Source: Sphingopyxis sp. PAMC25046 (GTDB lineage Bacteria; Pseudomonadota; Alphaproteobacteria; Sphingomonadales; Sphingomonadaceae). Taken from it: DNA of 64,000 nt. The translations under genes and the position numbers were made by a program. A model generated the notes under the pieces. It did no database searches. It saw only the letters and a program-made list of their open reading frames with translations, and had not been told where the DNA came from. The stretch lies in NCBI RefSeq assembly GCF_004795895.1, contig NZ_CP039250.1:3534001-3598000 (forward strand), read 5' to 3'. Of the stretch, positions 53,718 to 64,000 are shown one piece after another; the stretch's first letter is position 1, and each line of letters opens with the position of its first letter.

Positions 53718-55781
53718 ATGAATTTGCAGAGTGAGGCTTTTGTGACACGGGTAGCGCGCGCGGTATTGGCCTTGCTGGCTTTGACCGTCGCCGCCTTCAC
53801 CCCCGCGCACGCGCAATCGACGCATATCCAGCCCAAGCTCGTTGCAGAGTCGGCCGCGCCGATCCCGGGCGGCACGACGACGCTCGCGCTCACAATGACG
53901 CCCGACAAGACGTGGCACGGCTATTGGGTCAATGGCGGCGATGCGGGCTTCGGCCTGTCGGTGGAATGGAACGCGCCCGAGGGGGTAACGATTGCGCCCT
54001 TCCACTACCCCGTTCCCGATGCGCTGATCCTCTTCGGCATGATGAACCATGTCTATGAACATCCCTATGCGCTGCTCGCCGAGGTGAAGGTCGACAAAGG
54101 CATCGCGCCGGGCACCGACCTGACGCTGTCGGGGATCGCCAACTGGCTCGCCTGCACCGACAAGGTGTGCGTTCCCGAAAGGGCGGTGATCTCGGTCGCG
54201 CTCAAAGCGGGCGACGGAGCCGTCTCCGCCACGTCACGCGAACAATTCGACGGCTGGCGCGCGCTGCTTCCGCAGCCGCTCGACCGGCACGGCAGCTGGG
54301 AGCGGCGCGGCGAGATGGTGCGCTTCGCCATTCCCCTGCCCGCCAGCACCCAAGTCGAAGCGCCGCATCTGTTCGTCGAGACGCAGGATGTGGTCGATTA
54401 TGCCGCGCCCCAGCAGTTCAGCCGCAACAGCGATCAGATCATCGTCGAGATGCGCGCCAAGGGCGAAAAGACTGGGCCGATTTCGGCGCTGTTGAAGCTC
54501 GGCGGCGGACGCGGCCTGTCGGTCAAGCTCGAACCCGGCACCGTGCCGGCCGCGGGCGAGGCGATCGCCGGATCGTCGGACGCGATCGACAGCACGTTGT
54601 TCTGGACTGCACTCGGCGGCGCGATCCTCGGCGGGCTGATTCTCAACCTGATGCCCTGCGTCTTTCCGATCCTCAGCCTCAAAGCGCTTAGCCTCGCGCG
54701 GTCGGGTGGCGACGCAAAGGCCGCCAGGGTCGAGGCGCTCGCCTACACCGCCGGCGCGGTCGTCACCGCGCTGCTGCTCGGCGGCGCATTGCTTGCGCTC
54801 CGCGCGGCGGGCGAGCAGGTCGGCTGGGCCTTTCAGTTGCAGCATCCGGTGAGCGTGCTCGCACTGCTGATCCTCTCGCTCGCGATCACATTGAACCTGC
54901 TCGGATATTATGAACTGCCGTCCTTCGGCGGCGGGCAGGCGTTCGCCGAAAAGGGCGGCGCGGCGGGCGGCTTCTGGACCGGTGCGCTCGCCGCCTTCGT
55001 CGCCACCCCGTGCAGCGGGCCGCTGCTCGGCGCAGCACTCGGTGCGACATTGGTGCTGCCAGCGTGGGCGGCGCTGCCGATCTTCGGCGGATTGGGCCTG
55101 GGGCTGGCCCTGCCCTTCCTCGCGATCGGTTTCGTTCCCGCCTTGCGACGCCGCCTGCCCAAACCGGGCCCGTGGATGGACCGGTTCCGCAAATGGATGG
55201 CGCTGCCGATGGGGCTGACTACGCTGGCATTGGCATGGCTTCTATGGCGGCAACTCGGCAGCGGCGAACAACTTCTCTGGCCCATCCTCGCCGTCGCGAT
55301 GGCGCTCGTCCTCCTGACCCACTACGGCGCGATCCAGCGCGGCGACCGGCGGTCGTGGCTGTTGATCGCATCAGGCCTGCTGCTCGTCGTCAGCCTTGCG
55401 GGCACGGTAACCGAAGTGGCTGAAGCCGAGCGCACGACGAGCGGCACGGGATCGACCTTCTCCCCCGAGGCGCTCGCCAGCGCGCGCGAGACTGGGAAGC
55501 CCGTCTTCGTCTATTTCACCGCCGACTGGTGCCTGTCGTGCAAGGCGAACGAAGCCGGCGCGATCGAGCGCGACGCGGTGCAAAAGGCTTTCGACAAAGC
55601 GGGCGTCGTGACGCTCGTCGGCGACTGGACCAATGGCGATCCGGTGATCACGCGCACGCTCGCCGAGCATGGCCGAAACAGCGTGCCGCTCTATCTCTGG
55701 TATGCCCCCGGCTCGGCAAAACCCGAAATCCTGCCGCAGATCCTGACGCCTGGTCTGCTCACCGACAAGGTGGGCGGTTGA
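53718..55781 (+). CDS. DsbD-family thiol:disulfide interchange protein
   Basis: A 687-residue protein that passes electrons from cytoplasmic thioredoxin to the periplasm. It has a signal peptide, an N-terminal domain with Cys146 and Cys151 (WLACTDKVC), a membrane domain with MPCVFPILSLKA and TPCSGPLLGA cysteines, and a C-terminal thioredoxin-like domain with DWCLSCK. All three redox modules are present, so it should be functional. The stop overlaps the tlyA start by 1 nt (TGATG). Confidence 0.92.
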   Translation: MNLQSEAFVTRVARAVLALLALTVAAFTPAHAQSTHIQPKLVAESAAPIPGGTTTLALTMTPDKTWHGYWVNGGDAGFGLSVEWNAPEGVTIAPFHYPVPDALILFGMMNHVYEHPYALLAEVKVDKGIAPGTDLTLSGIANWLACTDKVCVPERAVISVALKAGDGAVSATSREQFDGWRALLPQPLDRHGSWERRGEMVRFAIPLPASTQVEAPHLFVETQDVVDYAAPQQFSRNSDQIIVEMRAKGEKTGPISALLKLGGGRGLSVKLEPGTVPAAGEAIAGSSDAIDSTLFWTALGGAILGGLILNLMPCVFPILSLKALSLARSGGDAKAARVEALAYTAGAVVTALLLGGALLALRAAGEQVGWAFQLQHPVSVLALLILSLAITLNLLGYYELPSFGGGQAFAEKGGAAGGFWTGALAAFVATPCSGPLLGAALGATLVLPAWAALPIFGGLGLGLALPFLAIGFVPALRRRLPKPGPWMDRFRKWMALPMGLTTLALAWLLWRQLGSGEQLLWPILAVAMALVLLTHYGAIQRGDRRSWLLIASGLLLVVSLAGTVTEVAEAERTTSGTGSTFSPEALASARETGKPVFVYFTADWCLSCKANEAGAIERDAVQKAFDKAGVVTLVGDWTNGDPVITRTLAEHGRNSVPLYLWYAPGSAKPEILPQILTPGLLTDKVGG

Positions 55782-56521
55782 TGGCGAAACAGCGCGCCGA
55801 CCAGTTGCTCGTCGACCGCGGCCTTGCCGAAAGCCGGACACGCGCGCAGGCGCTGATCCTTGCCGGGCTTGCTTTCGTCGGCGACCGCAAGATCGACAAG
55901 GCGGGACAGCAGATTGCCGACGATGCCGAGATCAGCGTCAAGGGCCGCGATCACCCATGGGTGTCGCGCGGCGGGATCAAGCTCGACCATGCGCTCAGGC
56001 ATCTGGGCTGGGACGTGAGCGACGCGGTTGCGATCGATGTCGGATCGTCGACCGGCGGGTTCACCGACGTGTTGCTCAGCCGCGGCGCCGCGCGCGTCTA
56101 CGCCGTCGATTCGGGCACCAACCAGCTCGCGTGGAAACTGCGGCAGGACGCGCGGGTCGTCGTTCACGAACAGACGAGCGCGCGCATCCTGACCGCAGAC
56201 CATATCCCCGAGTCCGTCGACCTGATCGTTTGTGACGCGAGCTTCATCGCGCTGTCGAAGGTGCTGCCGGTGCCCATGAGCTTCGCGAAACCCGGTGCCC
56301 GCATGGTCGCGCTGATCAAGCCGCAATTCGAGGCCGAGCGTCGCGAAGTCGGCAAAAAGGGGGTGGTGCGTGATGCCGAGGTGCATGCGCGCGTTTGCGC
56401 CGAGGTGCGAGATTGGCTGCAAAGCGAAGGCTGGGACGTCGCCGACCTCGTTGAAAGCCCGATCACCGGACCCGAAGGCAATGTCGAATTTCTGATTGCG
56501 GCGGTGAATCGAGCCGCTTGA
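55781..56521 (+). CDS. tlyA: TlyA-family rRNA 2'-O-methyltransferase/haemolysin
   Basis: A 246-residue protein. The N-terminal S4 RNA-binding domain is seen in ADQLLVDRGLAESRTRAQAL, and the FtsJ-like methyltransferase in AIDVGSSTGGFTDVLLSRGA. Members methylate 16S and 23S rRNA; some were also described as haemolysins. The start overlaps the DsbD stop, so translation is coupled. Confidence 0.9.
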   Translation: MAKQRADQLLVDRGLAESRTRAQALILAGLAFVGDRKIDKAGQQIADDAEISVKGRDHPWVSRGGIKLDHALRHLGWDVSDAVAIDVGSSTGGFTDVLLSRGAARVYAVDSGTNQLAWKLRQDARVVVHEQTSARILTADHIPESVDLIVCDASFIALSKVLPVPMSFAKPGARMVALIKPQFEAERREVGKKGVVRDAEVHARVCAEVRDWLQSEGWDVADLVESPITGPEGNVEFLIAAVNRAA

Positions 56522-56582
56522 CGCTGCGCCGCGCAATCGCGACACAAATGCAACGGATTCGCATTTGGGGGATATTGCGGAC

Positions 56583-57134
56583 ATGACCGAAATCGCGACA
56601 CACGGGCAGCTTCGCATGTCCTATTTGCGCTGGGCGCTCGTCACCGTGCCGGCGATCGTGCTGATCGGCAGCCTGATGGGGCTTTTGTCGAACAGCGGTT
56701 ATGGCAATCGCTGGTTCGCCGCGCTCGACCTGCCGTCGATCACGCCGCCAGGCTGGGTGTTCGGCACGGTATGGCCGATCCTCTATATCTGCCTCGGCCT
56801 GTCGCTCGCGATGATCCTCCATGCGCGCGGCGCCAAGGGACGCGGCTTCGCGCTGCTGCTCTTCTTCGTCCAACTGATTGCCAATTTCGCCTGGTCGCCG
56901 CTCTTCTTCGGCCAGCATCAGGTGACGACCGCGCTCTATCTCATCATCTTCATCCTGATGGTCACGATCGCGACCGCCTTTGCCTTTGCGCCGATCCGCA
57001 AGGCAGCCGCATGGCTTCTCGTGCCCTATATGGTCTGGCTCAGCTTTGCCGCGATCCTCAATTTTCAGATCGATCAGCGCAATCCCGACGCCGAAACCCT
57101 TGTCCCCGCCGCCGCCAGCACCCAGATAAGGTGA
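56583..57134 (+). CDS. tspO: TspO/MBR family membrane protein
   Basis: A 183-residue five-helix protein that binds porphyrins and related ligands. PGWVFGTVWPILY and FQIDQRNPD are typical, and five hydrophobic helices are visible. The ATG at 56583 is chosen; the frame extends 18 nt further upstream to a TTG, but that is unlikely. Confidence 0.92.
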   Translation: MTEIATHGQLRMSYLRWALVTVPAIVLIGSLMGLLSNSGYGNRWFAALDLPSITPPGWVFGTVWPILYICLGLSLAMILHARGAKGRGFALLLFFVQLIANFAWSPLFFGQHQVTTALYLIIFILMVTIATAFAFAPIRKAAAWLLVPYMVWLSFAAILNFQIDQRNPDAETLVPAAASTQIR

Positions 57135-57183
57135 AGGCGCAAGGGACCACCTGGGGGCCACCCCCGACGAAGGAATATCAGAC

Positions 57184-57531
57184 ATGCAGAGCGAAAACCG
57201 CTTTTTCGACGACCTCGCCAAGATGGTGAACGGCATTGCCGGGACCGTCGCGGGCGCCGGCCGCGAAGCCGAAGCCGCGATGCGCGACCGTGCGAAGGAA
57301 TTTGTCGGTCGCATGGATTTCGTCAGCCGCGAGGAATTTGAGGCGGTGAAGCAGATGGCCGCCACCGCGCGCGCCGAAGCCGAAGCGCTGAAAGCGCGCC
57401 TCGACAAGCTTGAAGGAGTCGCGAAGCCGGCCGCTGCCCCGAAGGTCGCGGCAAAGCCCGCCGCTACCAAGCCGACCGCGAAACCCGCTGCCAAGCCCGC
57501 GGCGAAACCCAAGGCCGCTCCCAAGAAATGA
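57184..57531 (+). CDS. ubiK: UbiK-family accessory factor (BMFP domain)
   Basis: A 115-residue protein. The N-terminal coiled-coil BMFP-like part (NRFFDDLAKMVNGIAGTVAG and REEFEAVKQMAATARAEAEA) matches UbiK/YqiC, which helps ubiquinone synthesis. The C-terminal 35 residues are an Ala/Lys/Pro tail made of repeated AAKP units, a variable extension. It is followed by a palindromic repeat. Confidence 0.85.
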   Translation: MQSENRFFDDLAKMVNGIAGTVAGAGREAEAAMRDRAKEFVGRMDFVSREEFEAVKQMAATARAEAEALKARLDKLEGVAKPAAAPKVAAKPAATKPTAKPAAKPAAKPKAAPKK

Positions 57532-57610
57532 TCGTCACCCCGGCGAAAGCCGGGGTCTCGACCTCGCCTTCGGCTGCACCGTCGAGATCGGGCATTCGCC
57601 AGGATGACGA
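57532..57610. repeat. REP-like nested palindromic element
   Basis: The ends TCGTCACCCCGGCG and CGCCAGGATGACGA are inverted repeats of 14 bp with two mismatches. Inside are two nested hairpins: CCCCGGC/GCCGGGG with loop GAAA (57538-57555), and TCTCGAC/GTCGAGA. This layout resembles dispersed repeats common in alphaproteobacterial genomes. It starts one base after the ubiK stop and may protect the mRNA end. Confidence 0.8.
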
Positions 57611-57667
57611 TTGGCGGTGAGACCTGCAGACTCGCTACTTCGCGCAAGAACGGCTAGGGCGACGCGC

Positions 57668-58174
57668 ATGAGTGACGATCTATACGACGACGATGACGGC
57701 CAGGACGCGGCGCCGATGGAGATGCTGGCGTCCTATTTCGCCGCGCACGACTGGCCGCACGAGATGGTCGGCGAAGATGAGATCGTCGCGACCGCGCAGG
57801 GCAGCTGGACGACCTACGAGCTGCGCGCGGTGTGGCGTCCCGATGACGGGGTGATCCAGCTTCTCGCCTTTCCCGACATCCGTGTCGTCGAGGACAAGCG
57901 CACGGTGGCGCACGAGGCGCTGGCGATGATCAACGAGCAGCTCTGGCTCGGCCATTTCGAGCTCTGGTCGAACAGTGGCACGATCCTCTTCCGCCACGGC
58001 ATGCTAGTCGGCGCCGATGCGGGGCTGTCGCTCGACCTGACCGAGACGCTCATCGAAAGCGCAATCGACGAATGCGAACGCTTCTATCCGGTGTTCCAGT
58101 TCGTGCTTTGGGGCGGCAAGACCCCGGCCGAGGCGCTCGCAGCGTCGCTCATCGAGACGCGCGGCGAGGCTTAA
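57668..58174 (+). CDS. YbjN-domain protein
   Basis: A 168-residue soluble acidic protein. The start at 57668 (MSDDLYDDDDGQD) gives a short acidic leader before the domain. WRPDDGVIQLLAFPDIRV and YPVFQFVLWGGKTP are typical of the YbjN group, which has been linked to regulation of stress and motility in enterobacteria. The function here is unknown. Confidence 0.82.
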   Translation: MSDDLYDDDDGQDAAPMEMLASYFAAHDWPHEMVGEDEIVATAQGSWTTYELRAVWRPDDGVIQLLAFPDIRVVEDKRTVAHEALAMINEQLWLGHFELWSNSGTILFRHGMLVGADAGLSLDLTETLIESAIDECERFYPVFQFVLWGGKTPAEALAASLIETRGEA

Positions 58175-58201
58175 CCCCCTCCTTCCCCCGGGTGAGGTGC
58201 G

Positions 58202-59155
58202 TTACCGCTTCTCGAACTTCGTCAGCCCTGTGCCCAGTTCATTCGGCCCGATCGCCAGCGCCTCGCCGCTCCAGTCGGCCACGAACACCGACCGGCGATC
58301 GATACCCGCGGGCAGGCTCGCGCGATTGCCCTCGATAACGAGTCCGCGTGACGGATTCTTGCGCTCTTCGGCCGCGACGGCGATGAAAGCAGAATAGTTT
58401 TCCTTGTCGCGCCCTTGCACGAACAGATTGTTCGAAATCCGCCCGACCGATCCCGAGGACAGGTCGATCATATAATTGGTCGCCTTCCCTTGCGTATCGT
58501 CGAAGCTGTTGTCGTTGACGTCGACCTCAGCCGCGCGGGTCTTCAGATAATGGCCGCCACTGCCCTTTTCGAAACGCGAGCGGGTGACGGCAACGCGGCC
58601 GTAGATGCCGGTGTAGACGCTATGCGCGCAGCTCAATCCGCGGTCGCAGCGGCCAAGGCGCGAAAAGGTCGAACGGTCGATCGTCAACGTCGCGTCGGGA
58701 TCGTCCGCGGTGAGAATGCCCTCCTCACTATTGCGAAACATCGCGTTCACGACGTCGAGATCGCTGGTTTCGAGCCGGATGCCCGCGCCATTCCCGTCGG
58801 GAACGCGCATATTCTGGAAGACGACACCGTCAACGCGCGCCCCGGCGCCGCGCAGAACAAGCGCCGCCTTGCCCTCGCACGTCACCCCGTCGAAGATCGC
58901 GCGGCCCGGCTCGGCGGCGACGAACGCGATGCGCCCCGCGGTCTGCACCGCGCAATCGCGGTGATAGCCGGGGGCGATACGGATTGTCCCCTCGCCCTCG
59001 CCGATCGCATCGACGGCGTCCTGCAAGCGCGAAAAGCCCCGGCCGTCGACACTGTAAGGCGCGCCGCCCGTCTGAGCGGGAAGCGGCATCGGCGCCAGAA
59101 GCAGCGGAAGGGCGAGCAGCGGCAGCACGGGCCGGCGAAGGATCGAGGTAAACAT
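58202..59155 (-). CDS. Secreted right-handed parallel beta-helix protein
   Basis: A 317-residue protein with a signal peptide (VLPLLALPLLLAPMPLPAQ). The mature part has several beta-helix coils: VDGVVFQNMRV, LDVVNAMFRNSEEGILT, ATLTIDRSTFSRLG, and VDVNDNSFDDTQGKA. These folds are found in polysaccharide lyases and adhesins, but no catalytic set is evident. It has a terminal KFEKR and stands alone. Confidence 0.72.
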   Translation of the reverse strand: MFTSILRRPVLPLLALPLLLAPMPLPAQTGGAPYSVDGRGFSRLQDAVDAIGEGEGTIRIAPGYHRDCAVQTAGRIAFVAAEPGRAIFDGVTCEGKAALVLRGAGARVDGVVFQNMRVPDGNGAGIRLETSDLDVVNAMFRNSEEGILTADDPDATLTIDRSTFSRLGRCDRGLSCAHSVYTGIYGRVAVTRSRFEKGSGGHYLKTRAAEVDVNDNSFDDTQGKATNYMIDLSSGSVGRISNNLFVQGRDKENYSAFIAVAAEERKNPSRGLVIEGNRASLPAGIDRRSVFVADWSGEALAIGPNELGTGLTKFEKR

Positions 59156-59207
59156 GTGCCGCCCATAGCGGCTTTTGGCGCGCCCGTCGTCGGCGAAGCT
59201 GGTTAAT

Positions 59208-59240
59208 CCGGCGGCTGTCCCCTTATCGGACAGCCGCCGG
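59208..59240 (-). terminator. Strong hairpin after the metH unit
   Basis: A perfect 13-bp stem (CCGGCGGCTGTCC and its complement) with a 7-nt loop, 8 nt past the stop. Only a short ATTAA follows on the minus strand, so the terminator is probable rather than certain. Confidence 0.6.
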
Positions 59241-59248
59241 CAAGCGCG

Positions 59249-61879
<2,631 letters not shown>

Positions 61880-61883
61880 CTTG

Positions 61884-61992
61884 CTCCCCTCCCGCTTGCG
61901 GGAGGGGTCGGGGGAAGGTCTGTAGCAAATCTCGGGCGGCGTTCAGGAAGGAAACAGGCCCTCCCCTACCCCCTCCCGCAAGCGCGAGGGGA
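61884..61992. repeat. Inverted pair of palindromic repeats between the metH halves
   Basis: Two arms face each other: 61884-61918 and 61959-61992. Each is itself a palindrome; the left has CCCCTCCCGC TT GCGGGAGGGG, a perfect 10-bp stem, and the right is the same with one mismatch. Repeats of this kind are common in sphingomonad genomes, as I recall. The element fills nearly all of the 114-nt gap. Confidence 0.85.
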
Positions 61993-61993
61993 A

Positions 61994-63043
61994 TTACGCC
62001 GCCATCGTGAAGGGTTCGAGTCCCGCAAGCCGCGTGCGCACCGGAACGTCGGGAATATGCCGCGGTGCGAGGCTGTCGACCGCCTTCGCCATCGCCGCGA
62101 TATGCGCGGGGGTCGACCCGCAGCAGCCGCCGAGAATGTTGACCTGTCCATGCTCGGCCCATTCGCGGACGAGACCCGCCGTCGTGTCGGGCATCTCGTC
62201 ATATTCGCCGAGTTCGTTGGGAAGCCCCGCGTTCGGATAGACCATCACCAGGGCATCGGCGATTTCAGACAAGACCTTCACATGCGGGCGGAGCTGCGAC
62301 GCGCCGAACGAGCAGTTGAGCCCGATCGTGAGCGGCTTGGCGTGGCGGACCGCGTACCAGAAGGCCTCGACCGTATGCCCCGACAGATTTCGTCCCGACA
62401 GGTCGGTGAGCGTCATCGAGATCATCAGCGGCAATTCGCGTCCGACCTTTCCCTCGGCCTCTATCGTCGCGGCGATCCCCGCCTTGGCATTGAGCGTGTC
62501 GAAGATCGTCTCGATCAGGATGAAATCGGCGCCGCCTTCAGCCAGGGCGACGACCTGTTCGAGATAGACGTCCTTCAATTCGTCGAAATCGATCTCGCGA
62601 TAGCCCGGATTGTTGACGTCGGGCGAAAGCGACAGCGTCTTGTTCGTCGGCCCCACCGCGCCCGCAATGAAACGGCGGCGCCCGTCGAGCGCCTCATATT
62701 TGTCGGCGGCTTCGCGGCCAAGCCGCGCGCTTTCATGGTTGATGTCGGCGACGAGATGCTCGGCGCCATAATCGGCCTGGCTGATCCGGTTGGCACTGAA
62801 CGTATTGGTCGACACAATGTCCGACCCCGCCGCCAGATAGGCTTCGCCGATCGCTGTAACGACGTCGGTCCGCGTCAGCGCGAGGATGTCGTTATTGCCC
62901 TTCTGGTCGTGCGACAAGCCGAGCGATCCGGCATAGTCGCCCTCGACCAGCTTCCTGAGCTGGATCTGGGTGCCCCAGCCGCCGTCGGTCAGGAGTATGC
63001 GCTCCTTCGCCGCCGCTGCGAGGGCTTCGCGTGCGCTCATCAT
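61994..63043 (-). CDS. metH: Methionine synthase, homocysteine-binding module
   Basis: A 349-residue protein, the first module of MetH as a separate gene. It binds homocysteine through zinc: the ligands are the Cys in IGLNCSFGASQLRP and the CC pair in LGGCCGSTPAHI. The TDGGWGTQIQLRKL start is typical. It works with the other half to remethylate homocysteine. Its ATG overlaps the metF stop by 4 nt (ATGA). Confidence 0.94.
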   Translation of the reverse strand: MMSAREALAAAAKERILLTDGGWGTQIQLRKLVEGDYAGSLGLSHDQKGNNDILALTRTDVVTAIGEAYLAAGSDIVSTNTFSANRISQADYGAEHLVADINHESARLGREAADKYEALDGRRRFIAGAVGPTNKTLSLSPDVNNPGYREIDFDELKDVYLEQVVALAEGGADFILIETIFDTLNAKAGIAATIEAEGKVGRELPLMISMTLTDLSGRNLSGHTVEAFWYAVRHAKPLTIGLNCSFGASQLRPHVKVLSEIADALVMVYPNAGLPNELGEYDEMPDTTAGLVREWAEHGQVNILGGCCGSTPAHIAAMAKAVDSLAPRHIPDVPVRTRLAGLEPFTMAA

Positions 63044-63978
63044 GCTGCCTGATCCTTTACGGTCGAAACCGGCCGCAGACCCAGCAGATGGCAGATCGCA
63101 TAGCTGAGCTCGGCGCGGTTGAGGGTGTAGAAGTGGAAATCACGCACGCCGCCCGCGTAAAGACGGCGGCACATTTCGGCGGCGATCGTCGCCGCGACGA
63201 GCTGGCGCGCGGCAGGGTGATCGTCGAGCCCGTCGAACAGCGACACCATCCACGCCGGGATTGCGGTGCCGCACATGTTGGCCATGCGACGCGTCTGTGA
63301 CACGTTCGACACGGGCAAGATGCCGGGAATGATCGGCGCGTCGATCCCCGCCGCCGCCGCCGCATCGCGAAAGCGCAGGAAGCTGTCGGGCGAAAAGAAG
63401 AATTGCGTGATCGCGCGCGTCGCGCCGGCGTCGAGCTTGCGCTTCAGATTATCGAGGTCGGCCTGCGGGCAATCGGCATCGGGATGCACCTCGGGATAGG
63501 CGGCGACCGAGATGTCGAACGGCGCAATCGCCTTCAGCCCCGCGACCAGCTCGATCGCATTGGCGTAGCCATCCGGATGCGGCCGATAGGGCTCGCCACC
63601 CGGGACGTCGCCACGCAGCGCGACGATATGGCGCACGCCCGCATCCCAATAGGCGTGCGCGACCTCATCGATCTCGACGCGCGACGCCTCCACGCAAGTC
63701 AGGTGCGCCGCGGGCGGCACGCGACTTTCGGCAGCAATGCGCGCGACAGTCGCGTGGGTGCGTTCGCGCGTCGACCCGCCCGCACCATAGGTGACCGATA
63801 CGAAACTGGGCGCCAGCGGCTCGAGCGTGCGGAACGTATCCCACAGCTGCGCTTCCATCTTCTCGGTCTTCGGCGGGAAAAATTCGAAGCTGACGCCGAT
63901 ATCGCCTTCGAGATTGGCGAAGAGCGGCGACGCCGCAGCGCGGCGCGCTTCCGCCAGCGAGTTCAAGTTCGACGTCAT
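63040..63978 (-). CDS. metF: Methylenetetrahydrofolate reductase
   Basis: A 312-residue FAD enzyme that makes the methyltetrahydrofolate used by MetH. VSFEFFPPKTEKM, FVSVTYGAGGSTRERT and the FAD-binding ALRGDVPGGEPY are all present. It is the first gene of the methyl-cycle unit visible in this window, and overlaps metH1 by 4 nt. Upstream regulation lies outside the window. Confidence 0.96.
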   Translation of the reverse strand: MTSNLNSLAEARRAAASPLFANLEGDIGVSFEFFPPKTEKMEAQLWDTFRTLEPLAPSFVSVTYGAGGSTRERTHATVARIAAESRVPPAAHLTCVEASRVEIDEVAHAYWDAGVRHIVALRGDVPGGEPYRPHPDGYANAIELVAGLKAIAPFDISVAAYPEVHPDADCPQADLDNLKRKLDAGATRAITQFFFSPDSFLRFRDAAAAAGIDAPIIPGILPVSNVSQTRRMANMCGTAIPAWMVSLFDGLDDHPAARQLVAATIAAEMCRRLYAGGVRDFHFYTLNRAELSYAICHLLGLRPVSTVKDQAA

Positions 63979-64000
63979 GCCGCAAGCCTTTTACTTTGCC

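Noticed and set aside
61884..61992. Cobalamin or SAM riboswitch between the metH halves
   Set aside because: The sequence is a pair of palindromic repeats; no B12-box or SAM-type core is visible, and both genes are in one transcription unit.

Overview
The window is about 64 kb of GC-rich, densely packed chromosome. It most resembles an alphaproteobacterium of the Sphingomonadaceae, in the style of Sphingopyxis or Sphingomonas. The pointers are four intact TonB-dependent receptors plus a decayed one, an ECF sigma/FecR/STN-receptor set, MetH split into two genes, a BMFP (UbiK-like) protein with a long Ala/Lys/Pro tail, and dispersed palindromic repeats. The organism is inferred from gene content only. 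I found no phage, plasmid, insertion-sequence or CRISPR signature, so most of the window looks like resident chromosome.

Layout. 1-5.7 kb (minus strand): fabF (cut by the window edge), acpP, a serine hydrolase, a membrane-anchored TPR protein and a DUF3617 lipoprotein. 5.8-14 kb: uvrB, an S10 peptidase, guaA, and a TonB receptor with an unusual Gly/Arg-rich segment. 14-22 kb (plus strand): a 1259-residue CHAT-protease/TPR protein, an AsmA-family protein and a membrane-anchored dihaem cytochrome c. 22-27 kb (minus strand): a five-gene unit in which each gene overlaps the next by 4 nt: GNAT-like protein, ThiF/E1-like adenylyltransferase, multi-pass membrane protein, tandem-GNAT protein, Acg-type nitroreductase. 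This is the most likely place for an undescribed pathway. 27-36 kb: sodC, a ComEC-like metallo-beta-lactamase-fold protein, a cell-wall recycling trio (ampG, a serine hydrolase, dacB), and a convergent penicillin-acylase-family gene.

36-49 kb is dominated by outer-membrane uptake: a large TonB receptor, a MipA/OmpV porin with an odd in-frame upstream ORF, an ECF sigma/FecR/STN-TonB receptor signalling set, another large receptor with a recognisable promoter, and a frameshifted receptor fragment. A tRNA-Gln(UUG) follows. 49-59 kb: ilvE, marR, proC, a PafA-like phosphatase, a DsbD-like protein, tlyA, tspO, ubiK, ybjN and a beta-helix protein. 59-64 kb (minus strand): metF and the two halves of cobalamin-dependent methionine synthase, with a double palindromic repeat filling the gap between the halves.

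Several gene sets plausibly work together: acpP/fabF in fatty-acid elongation; ampG, the serine hydrolase and dacB in peptidoglycan turnover; the sigma factor, FecR and STN receptor in signal-dependent uptake; metF, metH1 and metH2 in the methyl cycle. The role of the 22-27 kb unit cannot be named from sequence alone.
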